Source: Rhizobium sp. BK602 (GTDB taxonomy: Bacteria; Pseudomonadota; Alphaproteobacteria; Rhizobiales; Rhizobiaceae). Taken from it: a DNA stretch of 64,000 nt. A model generated the notes under the pieces. The model was not told the origin of the DNA and did not search any database. It saw only the letters and a list, made by a program, of their open reading frames with translations. Within the stretch, counting starts at the first letter, position 1, and each line of letters begins with the position of its first letter. Of the stretch, positions 47,394-55,939 are shown piece after piece. Both the position numbers and the translations under genes were made by a program. The DNA is taken from assembly GCF_014195095.1 (NCBI RefSeq), contig NZ_JACIBC010000002.1:744001-808000 (forward strand). The letters run 5' to 3'.

Positions 47394-47941
47394 GATGCGC
47401 GCTCCTCTCGTCTGCGGCGATAATGCCGGCTTGCCTTGGCGCGGTTGCCGCAGACCGCCATGTCGCACCAGGCCCGGCTCCTGTTCTTGCTGCGGTCAAT
47501 GAACAGCCAGCCGCAATTACGGCAGATCTTCATCCGCTCGGGATCGGGCATGGCGATCAGCCGCAGGGCGGAGTGCACAGTGGCGGCATCGAGCCCGTCG
47601 GGAGAGGCCGACTGCTTCAGCACGCTGGATAGCCCCTCCAGAAGATCGGCCAGCAGCGCATCGGCGCCATGGTCGAGGACGCGGGCGCGAAAATAACGGT
47701 CGATCGCCTCGCGCAATTCGATGAAGCCGGATCTGTTCTCCTGGCGCACCGGCAGGATGTCGCCGAACAATTCCCGCTCGGCGCAGAAATTCACCGCCGC
47801 CTTCGGAAAGCTTTCCATCTGTCCGGGCGCCTCGAAGCGGTCGGTGCGCCGCTCGGGATCGTGGCGCAGGATGACGCTGTTGGCGACATCGAGCGCCAAC
47901 GCGCCTCCGGCAAAGCGATGTGGGGTCCAGGAAAAGCTCAT
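47390..47941 (-). CDS. CGNR zinc-finger (ABATE domain) putative transcription regulator
   Basis: A 183-residue protein with an N-terminal ABATE/DUF1470 domain (starting RFAGGALALDVANSVI) and a C-terminal CGNR zinc finger, Cys140, Cys143, Cys159 and Cys164 (CRNCGWLFID, AWCDMAVCGNR). A basic tail, KASRHYRRRREE, follows. The family is thought to be stress-linked and DNA-binding but is poorly studied. It is divergent from the LivH-like permease with a perfect palindrome between them. The ATG (47939-47941) has no ribosome site and TATAAT ends 6 nt before it, so the mRNA may be leaderless. Confidence 0.9.
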   Translation of the reverse strand: MSFSWTPHRFAGGALALDVANSVILRHDPERRTDRFEAPGQMESFPKAAVNFCAERELFGDILPVRQENRSGFIELREAIDRYFRARVLDHGADALLADLLEGLSSVLKQSASPDGLDAATVHSALRLIAMPDPERMKICRNCGWLFIDRSKNRSRAWCDMAVCGNRAKASRHYRRRREERAS

Positions 47942-47947
47942 CGCAAA

Positions 47948-47976
47948 ATTATAACTGGTAAAATCAGTTTTACCAG
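47948..47976 (-). promoter_or_regulatory. Candidate leaderless promoter of the CGNR gene
   Basis: On the minus strand a perfect TATAAT (47948-47953) is followed by TTTGCG and then the ATG, placing the expected start of transcription at or next to the start codon. The -35 position (47971-47976, CTGGTA) is poor and lies inside the palindrome, which would allow control by a bound protein. Confidence 0.5.
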
Positions 47977-47979
47977 TTA
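47952..47979. promoter_or_regulatory. Perfect 28-bp palindrome between the CGNR gene and livH-like gene
   Basis: TAACTGGTAAAA (47952-47963), spacer TCAG, TTTTACCAGTTA (47968-47979): 12-bp arms without a mismatch. It overlaps both divergent promoters: it abuts TATAAT of the CGNR gene and CTATTT (47980-47985), a possible -10 of the permease gene. It is the best operator candidate in the window; the adjacent CGNR protein is the obvious binder. A terminator is unlikely because it lies between diverging genes. Confidence 0.8.
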
Positions 47980-48004
47980 CTATTTGCTGATCACCGGAGG
48001 TTCC

Positions 48005-48901
48005 ATGGCCTATCTCCTGCAGCAGGTGGCAAATGCGGTTCCGCTCGCGGCGCTCTACGCCACGCTTGCTTTCGGCTATGCCATTGCCTTCGGAGTGATG
48101 AAGCGGGCTGATATCACCTATGGGGCGCTCTTCGCTTTCGCGGGCCAGATGCTCGTGCTGTTTACCGATGTCGGCTACACCAGACTGTACCTGATCCTGC
48201 CCGCCGCCCTGGCCTTCGGCGCGGTGATTTCGGGCGCCTACACGCTGGGAACGAGCTTCCTCATCGGCAGGTCGGTCATGCTGCCGCTGTCGCGAAAATC
48301 GCCGAACACGATCATTGTCGCCGCGCTCGGAATGATGATCGTCCTGATGGAGACCGCCCGGCTGGCCTCCAACACGCGCGGCATCTGGCTGCCGCCCTTC
48401 CTGAACGGCGCCATCGTTTTCTGGGACAGCGGCGATTTCCGGGTGACGCTCACCGAGATCCAGCTCATCAATTCGGCGCTGATGGTCTTAGTGATCTTTG
48501 CCGGAACCTATGTGCTCAAATGTACCGGCTGGGGGCGCATCTGGCGGGCGGTGACCGACGATGCGCTGGCCGCCGAGCTCTGCGGCACCAGCGCCAGCCA
48601 TGTCTTTCTTCTGGCCTATCTTGCCTCGGCGCTGGTCGCCACAGCCTGCGGCCTGCTGGCGACATCCTATTACGGTACGATGGATTTCGGCGCCGGGCTG
48701 ATGTTCGGCCTGAAGGTGCTGATGATCGCTGCGGTCGGCGGCTATTCTGATCCGCTGAAATCGGCGGGTGGGGCGGCCCTGCTCGGCCTGTTCGAGACGC
48801 TCTGGGGCGCCTATGGCCCCTTCCTGTGGCGCGATTTCGTGATCTTCTCGCTGCTGGTTCTCTTGCTGGTGCTGAGCCGGCGCGAGCGCGTGGTTCCCTG
48901 A
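48005..48901 (+). CDS. Solitary LivH-like branched-chain amino acid ABC permease
   Basis: A 298-residue membrane protein with about eight helices and the LivH features ADITYGALFAFAGQ near the N-terminus and the cytoplasmic-loop motif GRIWRAVTDDALAAELCGTS (ATPase contact), then AAVGGYSDPLKSAGGAALLG. ATG 48005 has GGAGG 4 nt upstream. No livM, ATPase or binding-protein gene is beside it; the next gene is moaE on the other strand after 3 bp. It must either work with subunits encoded elsewhere or be a remnant of a larger locus, though the frame is intact. Confidence 0.88.
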   Translation: MAYLLQQVANAVPLAALYATLAFGYAIAFGVMKRADITYGALFAFAGQMLVLFTDVGYTRLYLILPAALAFGAVISGAYTLGTSFLIGRSVMLPLSRKSPNTIIVAALGMMIVLMETARLASNTRGIWLPPFLNGAIVFWDSGDFRVTLTEIQLINSALMVLVIFAGTYVLKCTGWGRIWRAVTDDALAAELCGTSASHVFLLAYLASALVATACGLLATSYYGTMDFGAGLMFGLKVLMIAAVGGYSDPLKSAGGAALLGLFETLWGAYGPFLWRDFVIFSLLVLLLVLSRRERVVP

Positions 48902-48904
48902 ACC

Positions 48905-49381
48905 CTATTTATCGGTCCATTTGTCCCGTGCCGTATCGTCGGCGTCCTTGGCGGAAACCCAGCCGCCTTCCGTGCCGTCCCTGCCGTGCTCCTTCTTCCA
49001 GAAGGGGGCGGAGGTCTTCAGGAAATCCATGACGAAATTGGCGCCGTCGAAGGCGGCCTGCCGATGCGGGGCGGCGGCGATGACGAGGACGATGTTTTCT
49101 CCGGGCGCGATCTTGCCGTAGCGGTGAATGGCGGTCAGGCCGCCGAGCTCGAAGCGTTTGATGGCGAGCGTCGCGATGCGGGCGATTTCCGCTTCCGCCA
49201 TGCCGGGATAATGCTCCAGCTCCAGGGCGCCGAGGCTACCCCCTTCGTCACGGCACAGGCCGGAAAACGTGACCACTGCGCCGATGCCGTGACGGCCCTT
49301 CGTCAGGCGATCGATCTCGGCCTGGAGATCGAAATCCTCGCGCTGGACTTTGACGAGCGGCTCGGCAGCCATGACATTCAC
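48905..49381 (-). CDS. moaE: Molybdopterin synthase catalytic subunit
   Basis: Forms the dithiolene of molybdopterin with MoaD. The 158-residue protein contains VVTFSGLCRDE, the AIHRYGKIAPGE strand, the HRQAAFDGANFVMDFLKT helix and PFWKKEHGRDG with the conserved lysines of the active site. It is coupled to moaD: a GTG at 49379-49381 overlaps the moaD stop (GTGA); an ATG three codons later (49372) is an alternative start. It is the last gene of pgsA-moaD-moaE. Confidence 0.94.
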   Translation of the reverse strand: MNVMAAEPLVKVQREDFDLQAEIDRLTKGRHGIGAVVTFSGLCRDEGGSLGALELEHYPGMAEAEIARIATLAIKRFELGGLTAIHRYGKIAPGENIVLVIAAAPHRQAAFDGANFVMDFLKTSAPFWKKEHGRDGTEGGWVSAKDADDTARDKWTDK

Positions 49382-49635
49382 CCACCCGTCATCGGCGGGA
49401 ATATGCCGATTTCGCGGGCACCGGCGATCGGTTCGTCATGATCGGCATGTTCCATGTCGATGGCAACCCGGATCGCCTCTGGAAACTGAAGCGCGGCTTC
49501 ATATTCCTCGCCCAAGCTCTTCAAATGACTCAGGAGATCGCCGACCGTGACCACATCGGCCGGAAGCGAAATCTCTTCTTCTCCCTTGCCGATCCGCTCA
49601 CGCACCCAGGCGAAATAGACGAGCTTCGTCATCAT
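49378..49635 (-). CDS. moaD: Molybdopterin synthase sulfur carrier subunit
   Basis: An 85-residue ubiquitin-fold protein ending in the required Gly-Gly (IGIFPPMTGG), whose C-terminus is thiocarboxylated to donate sulfur. It starts MMTKLVYFAWVRERIGKGEEE; the ATG overlaps the pgsA stop, and its own stop overlaps moaE, so the three genes are tightly coupled. Confidence 0.95.
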   Translation of the reverse strand: MMTKLVYFAWVRERIGKGEEEISLPADVVTVGDLLSHLKSLGEEYEAALQFPEAIRVAIDMEHADHDEPIAGAREIGIFPPMTGG

Positions 49636-50219
49636 TCTTCGTCCACGATATGCTTCAGACCGGCGCGGAAATAATCATAGCCGGTGTAGATCGTCAGCAG
49701 TGCTGCGACCCAAAGCAGGAGAATGCCCATCTCCGTCGTATAGGGTAGCACCTTGTCGCCCGCCGGCCCAGCCAGCAGGAAGGCGATGGCGACGAGCTGC
49801 GCGGTCGTCTTCCATTTGGCGATGCGCGTCACCGGCACGCTGACCTTCAGCGCCGCCAGATATTCGCGTAGACCCGAGACGAGGATTTCGCGGCAGAGAA
49901 TGATAATCGCCGCCCAGAGCGACCAGCCGGCGATCGTGCCGTCGGCGGCGACCAGCAGCAGGATCGAGGCGACCAGCAGCTTGTCGGCGATCGGGTCCAG
50001 CATGCGGCCGATATTCGACGTCTGGTTCCAGATGCGCGCGAGATAACCATCCAGGAAATCGGTGATCGAGGCGACGATGAAAATCCAGAGCGCGATCCAG
50101 CGTGCGAAATCCGACCCTTCCAGTTTGCCCTCGATGAAGAAGCACAGGACGATCAGCGGTACGCAGAGGATACGGCCATAGGTGAGCAGGTTGGGGATGC
50201 TATATGCGCGCGAAGCCAT
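49632..50219 (-). CDS. pgsA: CDP-diacylglycerol-glycerol-3-phosphate phosphatidyltransferase
   Basis: Makes phosphatidylglycerol phosphate, the precursor of anionic phospholipids. The 195-residue protein has about five helices and the CDP-alcohol phosphotransferase motif with Asp54, Asp57, Gly58, Ala61, Arg62, Asp75 and Asp79 (DFLDGYLAR, GRMLDPIADK). It lies between uvrC and moaD on the same strand, a common rhizobial order; 213 bp with a repeat separate it from uvrC. Confidence 0.96.
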   Translation of the reverse strand: MASRAYSIPNLLTYGRILCVPLIVLCFFIEGKLEGSDFARWIALWIFIVASITDFLDGYLARIWNQTSNIGRMLDPIADKLLVASILLLVAADGTIAGWSLWAAIIILCREILVSGLREYLAALKVSVPVTRIAKWKTTAQLVAIAFLLAGPAGDKVLPYTTEMGILLLWVAALLTIYTGYDYFRAGLKHIVDEE

Positions 50220-50305
50220 GGAAATCGTTTCGTTTCGGTTGTTCTACCCAGGTCGGAAGGGGCCTGTCGCCAGGCTGCCATTTCGCTCCAGCTCTTTGAT
50301 TCGGC

Positions 50306-50346
50306 GTGATCTTATCCAAAAACCGCTCCGCACTTCTTGGGATCAT
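50306..50346. repeat. Palindromic intergenic repeat, copy D
   Basis: GTGATCTTATCC, the core AAAACCGCTCCGCACTTCTT and GGGATCATC. The outer arms TGATC/GATCA and the core match copy A at 12159. It lies in the 213-bp gap between uvrC and pgsA and contains no gene. Confidence 0.65.
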
Positions 50347-50432
50347 CGCCTAGATGACGGTTCGGGGGCCTTACCGTCAATATTGTTTCTGTTTTTTCGG
50401 CGTCATTGCGTGGAAATTGCGACGGGCTGTTC

Positions 50433-52475
50433 CTATTTCGCGGCGTCCTCGTGAAAATGATTGTAGACCTGCCGAGCCACGGCTTCGGATATGCCCTCGA
50501 CGGCCATCAGGTCGGAGAGCGCCGCGCGCGAGACCGCCTTGGCCGTACCGAAATGCTGGAGCAGCGCTCGCTTGCGCGAGGGGCCGATACCGCCGATCTC
50601 GTCCAGCGGGTTCTTCACCATCTCCTTCTTGCGCCGCGCCCGGTGCGAGCCGATGGCGAAGCGGTGCGCCTCGTCGCGCATGCGTTGGATGAAATACAGC
50701 ACGGGATCGCGCGGTGGCAGCGTGAAGCTGTCGCGGGAAGGCGCGAAGAAGCGCTCGCGCCCGGCCTCGCGGTCGACGCCCTTGGCGACGCCGATGGCTA
50801 TGACGCTGTCGGTGACCCCCAGCTCCTCGAGAATGGCACGCACCGCCGTCATCTGCCCCTGGCCGCCATCGATGAGGATGACGTCGGGCCAGGCGGGGAA
50901 AGGTTGATCGGCCGCATCCACGGCGGCAACTTCCGCCGCGCCGCTGCGATCCGGCTTGCCCTCTTCCTTCAGCAGGCGGGAGAAGCGGCGGGTCATGACT
51001 TCGCGCATCATGCCGAAGTCGTCGCCGGGCGTGATGTCGGTCGATTTGATGTTGAACTTGCGGTATTGGCCTTTGACGAAGCCTTCCGGCCCGGCCACCA
51101 CCATGCCGCCGACGGCATTCGTGCCCATGATATGCGAGTTGTCGTAGATCTCGATGCGCTGCGGGACATAGGGAAGCTGGAATGTCTCTTTGAAGCCTTC
51201 CAGCAACCGCGATTGAGAGGCCGTCTCGGCAAGCTTGCGGCCATGCGCCTCGCGGGCATTGGCGACGACGTGATCCACCAGGTCGCGCTTCTCGCCGCGC
51301 TGCGGCACGAGGATCGAGACCTTGTGCCCGGCCTTCTCGCTGAGCGCGGCCGACAGCAGCTCGATTTCCTCCACCGTCTCCGACAGCAGGATCTGCCTCG
51401 GCACCGGTTTGTCGTCATAGAACTGCGCCAGGAATGCGTTCAGCACCTCGGCGCCGGAAAGAGATGGATCGGCCTTCGGGAAGTAGGCGCGGTTGCCCCA
51501 GTTCTGGCCGGTGCGGAAGAAGAAGACCTGAATGCAGGAGATGCCGCCCTCATGATGGATGGCGAAGACATCGGCCTCCTCGACGCCGGCGGGATTGATG
51601 CCCTGATGGCTCTGCACATGCGACAGCGCCGCCAGCCGGTCGCGGAAGATGGCGGCGCGCTCGAAATCGAGATCCTCGGCGGCGACGTTCATCGCCTCGG
51701 CCATGTGCGCCTTGACGTTCTGGCTCTTGCCCGAAAGGAAATCTTTCGCCTCCTGTACCAGCTCGGCATAGCCCGCATCGCTGATCTCATGGGTGCAGGG
51801 CGCGGAACAGCGTTTGATCTGGTAGAGCAGACAGGGCCGCGTGCGCGTCTCGAAGACGCTGTCGGTGCAGGTGCGGATCAGGAAGGCGCGCTGCAGCGAG
51901 TTGATGGTGCGCCCGACGGCGCCAGCTGAGGCGAAGGGACCGAAATAGTCTCCCTTGCGGGCACGCGCGCCGCGATGCTTGAAGATCGCCGGTGCCCGAT
52001 GATCGCCGGTAATGAGAATATAGGGAAAGGACTTGTCGTCCCGCAGCAGAACATTGAAGCGCGGCCGCAAGCGCTTGATCAGATTCGCTTCCAGCAGCAG
52101 CGCTTCGGTTTCCGTCCGCGTGGTGACGAATTCCATGTTGGCGGTTTCGCGCACCATGCGGGCGATGCGGTTGGAATGCACCCGGCCCATGGCATAGTTG
52201 GCGACACGCTTCTTCAGGCTGCGCGCCTTGCCGACATAGAGCACGTCTCCGGCCTCGTTGAACATGCGGTAGACGCCGGGGCTGTTCGGCAGACGCTTGA
52301 CGAATTCGGCGATCAGTTCCGCGCCGACGAGGCCGGTTTCGTTCTTGCCGCCTTCGTTCCAGTCGACGGGCGCGACAGGGGAGGTGCCGGCATCGCCCTC
52401 CACCTCGATGTCGTCTTCATTGTCTTCCGATTCGTCATAGAGAACGCCGCCGTCCGGCAGCTTTCGTCCGTTCAT
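50433..52475 (-). CDS. uvrC: Excinuclease ABC subunit C
   Basis: Makes the dual incisions in nucleotide excision repair. The 680-residue protein has an acidic N-terminal extension of about 55 residues, a GIY-YIG nuclease domain ([19 protein letters not shown]), a UVR motif, the C-terminal RNase H-like nuclease ([14 protein letters not shown]) and a helix-hairpin-helix end ([15 protein letters not shown]). Its ATG overlaps the stop of the SDR gene (ATGA), so translation is coupled. Confidence 0.96.
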   Translation of the reverse strand: MNGRKLPDGGVLYDESEDNEDDIEVEGDAGTSPVAPVDWNEGGKNETGLVGAELIAEFVKRLPNSPGVYRMFNEAGDVLYVGKARSLKKRVANYAMGRVHSNRIARMVRETANMEFVTTRTETEALLLEANLIKRLRPRFNVLLRDDKSFPYILITGDHRAPAIFKHRGARARKGDYFGPFASAGAVGRTINSLQRAFLIRTCTDSVFETRTRPCLLYQIKRCSAPCTHEISDAGYAELVQEAKDFLSGKSQNVKAHMAEAMNVAAEDLDFERAAIFRDRLAALSHVQSHQGINPAGVEEADVFAIHHEGGISCIQVFFFRTGQNWGNRAYFPKADPSLSGAEVLNAFLAQFYDDKPVPRQILLSETVEEIELLSAALSEKAGHKVSILVPQRGEKRDLVDHVVANAREAHGRKLAETASQSRLLEGFKETFQLPYVPQRIEIYDNSHIMGTNAVGGMVVAGPEGFVKGQYRKFNIKSTDITPGDDFGMMREVMTRRFSRLLKEEGKPDRSGAAEVAAVDAADQPFPAWPDVILIDGGQGQMTAVRAILEELGVTDSVIAIGVAKGVDREAGRERFFAPSRDSFTLPPRDPVLYFIQRMRDEAHRFAIGSHRARRKKEMVKNPLDEIGGIGPSRKRALLQHFGTAKAVSRAALSDLMAVEGISEAVARQVYNHFHEDAAK

Positions 52476-53242
52476 TCCATGCTCTCCGCCACATCAGGCG
52501 TTTCCCAGGCAAGATGCTGGCCGCCGTCGAGCGCTATCATTTGGCCCGTGATCGAAGGCGTGTCAAAAAGAAAGCGGACGGTGCGGCCGAATTCATCGAG
52601 CCCCGGCGCGGCCTTCAAGATCAGCCCGTCGATCTGCGCCTGGAAGTCCTCCTCCGTCTGCCGGACGCTGCGCACGGTCGGGCCGGGACCGATGGCGTTG
52701 ACCCGCGCCCGCGGCGCAAAGCTCTGGGCCATGGTCTGAGTCGCCGTCCAAAGCGCGGCCTTCGACAGCGTATAGGAATAGAAGCGCGGATTGAGCGCCC
52801 AGACGCGCTGGTCGATCATGTTGACGATCAGGCCGGGAGCGCCGTCCGGAAGCTGACGCATGAAATCGGCAGCGAGGATGGAGGGCGCTCGGACATGCAC
52901 GGCGAAATGGGCGTCGAAGGCCTCGGCATCGAATCGGTCCGCGCCATCGCCCCGGAAAATGGAGGCATTGTTGACCAGCAGATCGAGCGGCCCCAGCTCG
53001 CGAACGACCCTTTCGATCAGCGACGAGGTCTCGGCCGAATTTTGCAGATCGGCCTTGATCGCAATCGCCTTTTTGCCCTCTTGCCGCAATTTCGCCACGA
53101 TCTCGCTCGCCTCGGCGAACGATTGATTGGCATGCAGAGCGACCGCAAAACCATTGGCGGCCAAATCCTCGGCGATTGCCCTGCCTATTCTTTTTGATGC
53201 ACCCGTGATCAGCGCGGTGCGTAGTTTTTCCTGGCTCACCAT
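52472..53242 (-). CDS. SDR oxidoreductase, pteridine-reductase/FolM-like
   Basis: A 256-residue SDR. The cofactor motif TGASKRIG (13-20) has the Arg of the T-G-x3-R-x-G pattern that marks pteridine reductases such as PTR1 and FolM, in place of the usual Gly. LLVNNASIF, a Tyr-x3-Lys-type site in [11 protein letters not shown] and [11 protein letters not shown] also fit that group. It may reduce dihydropterins. It overlaps uvrC by 4 bp, and molybdopterin genes moaD-moaE lie further down the same strand. ATG 53240-53242 is preferred over a start 27 codons upstream. Confidence 0.82.
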   Translation of the reverse strand: MVSQEKLRTALITGASKRIGRAIAEDLAANGFAVALHANQSFAEASEIVAKLRQEGKKAIAIKADLQNSAETSSLIERVVRELGPLDLLVNNASIFRGDGADRFDAEAFDAHFAVHVRAPSILAADFMRQLPDGAPGLIVNMIDQRVWALNPRFYSYTLSKAALWTATQTMAQSFAPRARVNAIGPGPTVRSVRQTEEDFQAQIDGLILKAAPGLDEFGRTVRFLFDTPSITGQMIALDGGQHLAWETPDVAESME

Positions 53243-53603
53243 GTTGCCTTTTTCGCCGCCGTTACCCAACTCGACCTCATATAGGGCGTCGATACACCAT
53301 ATGAAATGGTGCTTCTGCAGCACAAGTAATGATGATGACCTATGTAAAACTTTAGATATATTTCGATAAAAATAAGTATACCTGCTTTAACCACTCATTA
53401 TGGTTAACAATTCGTCTGTTGCGCTGAAGCAACATCGAAATTCAGCCACGTCTGTGCCACAATGATATCATAATTTAGCTCTTCGAATTCCTCATTTGCA
53501 TTCCAATTTCAGTGTCGATCCGGGAGGGACATATTGTAATTGCTCGTGGTGCTTCGAAGTCGATGACAGTAGACGAAGAGCACGGGCCTGAAAGGAGAAA
53601 AGT
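53243..53603. other. 361-bp divergent regulatory region before ropB
   Basis: No gene seen. The part 53330-53410 is strongly AT-rich. Two inverted repeats are visible: TTAACC-9nt-GGTTAA (53387-53407) and TGTTGC-6nt-GCAACA (53417-53434). It must carry the promoters for the FolM-like gene (minus) and ropB (plus), whose long upstream region suggests complex control. I could not fix either promoter with confidence. Confidence 0.6.
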
Positions 53604-54236
53604 ATGCGTACTCTTATCACGACCCTCATGGTCTCCGCTTTTGCTCTCGGTGGCTTCACCGCTGCTCACGCAGCCGACGCCGTCGAGCAGATCCCGCAGC
53701 CGCCCGTTGCCCAGGAAGCAGCTCCGGCCGTCAACAACTGGTCCGGTTTCTACATCGGCGGTGCTGGCACCTACAACATGGGCCACTTCAACCGCACGGG
53801 TAACACCTACGGCTTCGGCGGCCAGGCCTTCACCGGCTACAACTGGCAGCAGGGTCAGATCGTGTACGGCGTCGAAGGTGACCTCGGCTACTCCGACTCG
53901 GATACGACCCGCAACGGCCTGACCGCCAAGAGCGGCGTCAACGGCTCGGTTCGCGGCCGTATCGGTTACGACTTCAACCCGTTCATGCTGTACGGCACGG
54001 CTGGTCTGGCTATCGGCCAGAACAAGCTCTCCGACGACACCTCGTCCGACAGCAAGACGGCTGTTGGCTACACGGTCGGTGCAGGTGCTGAAACCTTCCT
54101 GACCAACAACGTCACGGCTCGTATCGAATATCGCTACACCGATTACGGCAAGGAACACTACAACCTCGACTCCGGCAACTTCTCTCGCGGTTACGACGAG
54201 CAGAGCGTCAAGGTCGGTATCGGCGTGAAGTTCTAA
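53604..54236 (+). CDS. ropB: RopB/Omp25 family outer membrane beta-barrel protein
   Basis: A 210-residue porin-like protein with a signal peptide cleaved after AHA (residue 23), a Pro-rich stretch (VEQIPQPPVAQEAAPA) and an eight-strand barrel starting NWSGFYIGGAGTYNMG and ending in the C-terminal Phe needed for outer membrane insertion (VGIGVKF). It closely resembles Rhizobium leguminosarum RopB, an abundant surface protein. Codon use is that of a highly expressed gene, and AAGGAG precedes the ATG. Confidence 0.9.
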   Translation: MRTLITTLMVSAFALGGFTAAHAADAVEQIPQPPVAQEAAPAVNNWSGFYIGGAGTYNMGHFNRTGNTYGFGGQAFTGYNWQQGQIVYGVEGDLGYSDSDTTRNGLTAKSGVNGSVRGRIGYDFNPFMLYGTAGLAIGQNKLSDDTSSDSKTAVGYTVGAGAETFLTNNVTARIEYRYTDYGKEHYNLDSGNFSRGYDEQSVKVGIGVKF

Positions 54237-54259
54237 TCCGACAGCAATGTCTGACGAAG

Positions 54260-54286
54260 AAGCCGGGGTTTTGCCCCGGCTTTTTT
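54260..54286 (+). terminator. Terminator after ropB
   Basis: AAGCCGGGG (54260-54268) and CCCCGGCTT (54274-54282) with a TTTTG loop, followed by a run of six T. It is a strong intrinsic terminator 24 bp past the ropB stop. Confidence 0.9.
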
Positions 54287-54366
54287 CGTTTCAACACAAG
54301 ATCATACCGGCAGTGTTGCGCAGTCGCGCCGATGTTTTCATGCCGGCATGAAGAAATCCTGCGGCG

Positions 54367-54963
54367 TCAGCCCTGCGGCTTCAGCGCCGGATAGTCGGGG
54401 AAATGCTTCTCGAATTTGCGCGCCCAGGCGACGAGATCGGCGTGATCCGCTTCCCATTGTCCCTCGAACCGCAAGTGCAGGTAGCCGAGCAGGGCGGCCA
54501 GGGCAAAATGTCCGGCATGCAGCGTCTTGCCGATCTTCGGCGGCTCGGCATTGAGATGGGCAAGCGCGCGGCTGGCTTTCGTCCATTGCCGGTCGATCCA
54601 GGGCTGATGCTGCTTGTCCGGATCGCGCAGGCGGCGTTCATAGACGATCGACAGCAGGCATTCGCAGGTGCCGTCGCAAAGCGCTTCCAGCACTTCGGCT
54701 TCGGTGCGCTTCCGGTCCTTGGCGGGATAGAGCTTCTTGCCCTTCCGCCGGTGGAAATAGTGCATGATCGAGCGGCTGTCGAAGATCGCCTCGCCGTCTT
54801 CGGTCAGCAGTGTCGGGATCTTGCCGAGCGGATTGTTGTCGACGAGCACCGCCGGCCCGGCATTGGTATCCACGCGGACTTCGTCGAGCGCGATCCCGAG
54901 ATGCCGGGCGGCCATCCGTACCTTGCTGGAGAAGGGGGAGGTGGACGAGCAGAGAAGTCGCAT
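54367..54963 (-). CDS. Glutathione S-transferase family protein
   Basis: A 198-residue protein with a thioredoxin-like N-terminal domain (MRLLCSSTSPFSSKVRM, NPLGKIPTLLTEDG, IFDSRSIMHYF) and a helical C-terminal domain. The SPFSSKVR stretch provides the catalytic Ser or Cys region and NPLGKIPTL contains the cis-Pro that binds glutathione. The substrate is unknown. It ends near ropB (convergent) and lies 43 bp downstream of rlmJ on the same strand. Confidence 0.9.
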   Translation of the reverse strand: MRLLCSSTSPFSSKVRMAARHLGIALDEVRVDTNAGPAVLVDNNPLGKIPTLLTEDGEAIFDSRSIMHYFHRRKGKKLYPAKDRKRTEAEVLEALCDGTCECLLSIVYERRLRDPDKQHQPWIDRQWTKASRALAHLNAEPPKIGKTLHAGHFALAALLGYLHLRFEGQWEADHADLVAWARKFEKHFPDYPALKPQG

Positions 54964-55006
54964 GAAATCACCTATTCGGTATCTGGTTCGATGTCTGGAA
55001 CGAAAT

Positions 55007-55858
55007 TCAGTGTTCGCCGCGCAGCCAGAAGGCGCGCTGCGAGGCGAAGCGGTCCTGCGCCAGCATGTCCTTCAGCGCCGGCAGCAGCGCGTGCAGTTCG
55101 TCCTTCAGCGTGAAGGGCGGATTGACGATGATGAGGCCGGAGCCGGTCAGGCCGGTAAAGCCCCGGTCGCTTTTGACCGTCAGCTCGGCGCAGAGCATCT
55201 TCGGAATCTCCAGGGCTTGCAACGCCTCGTGGAAGGCCTTGATCGGCGCATCCTTCTTGATCGGATACCACAGGCAATAAGTGCCGCCGGGAAAGCGGCG
55301 CCAGGCCTTGGCCAGGCCATCCGCCAGGCGCGCATATTCGCCCTCTTCCTCGAAAGGCGGATCGACCAGCACGATGCCGCGCTTCTCCTTCGGCGGCAGA
55401 TGCGCGCCGAGCGCCAGCCAGCCGTCGAGCTCGGTGATGCGGGCGTGATGATCGCCCTCGAACAGCCGATGCAGCCGTTGGAAGTCTTGCGGATGCAGCT
55501 CCATGGCCGACAGCCGGTCCTGTGGGCGGAACAGCATGCGGGCAAGCTTCGGCGAGCCGGGATAGAATTGCAGGCCGCCGTCCGGATTGAGCTCGCGAAC
55601 GGCGGTCAGGTAGGGCTCGAGCAGATCGGCGACCTGCGGCACGAGTTCAGCGTCGAGAAGCCGGCCGATACCGTCTTGCCACTCGCCGGTCTTCTGCGCC
55701 TCTTCCGAGGAAAGGTCGTAGAGCCCGATGCCGGCATGGGTGTCGAGAACACGGAACGCCTTGTCCTTGTTCTGCAGATAGCGGACGAGGCGGGCGAGCA
55801 CCGCGTGCTTCAGCACATCGGCGAAGTTGCCCGCATGGTAGATATGCCGATAGTTCAT
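55007..55858 (-). CDS. rlmJ: 23S rRNA (adenine-2030-N6)-methyltransferase
   Basis: A 283-residue SAM-dependent rRNA methyltransferase. It starts MNYRHIYHAGNFADVLKHAVL, the RlmJ signature, and has DTHAGIGLYDL (SAM motif) and the N6-adenine catalytic motif LVDPPFEEEGEY. Length agrees with E. coli RlmJ. The reading frame remains open for over 700 codons upstream, but that part is antisense to the oxidoreductase and lacks protein-like sequence, so I start at 55856-55858. Confidence 0.94.
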   Translation of the reverse strand: MNYRHIYHAGNFADVLKHAVLARLVRYLQNKDKAFRVLDTHAGIGLYDLSSEEAQKTGEWQDGIGRLLDAELVPQVADLLEPYLTAVRELNPDGGLQFYPGSPKLARMLFRPQDRLSAMELHPQDFQRLHRLFEGDHHARITELDGWLALGAHLPPKEKRGIVLVDPPFEEEGEYARLADGLAKAWRRFPGGTYCLWYPIKKDAPIKAFHEALQALEIPKMLCAELTVKSDRGFTGLTGSGLIIVNPPFTLKDELHALLPALKDMLAQDRFASQRAFWLRGEH

Positions 55859-55939
55859 TGTCGGTGATGTCCGCATGAATTGTTGCGATGGGCCAGATTC
55901 TGTCTTTTGGCCGGGCATGGCTTGAAATATACAAACATC

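Noticed and set aside
50182..50454. 90-codon plus-strand frame in the uvrC-pgsA gap
   Set aside because: It crosses repeat copy D, overlaps both flanking genes and lacks a ribosome site and protein-like composition.
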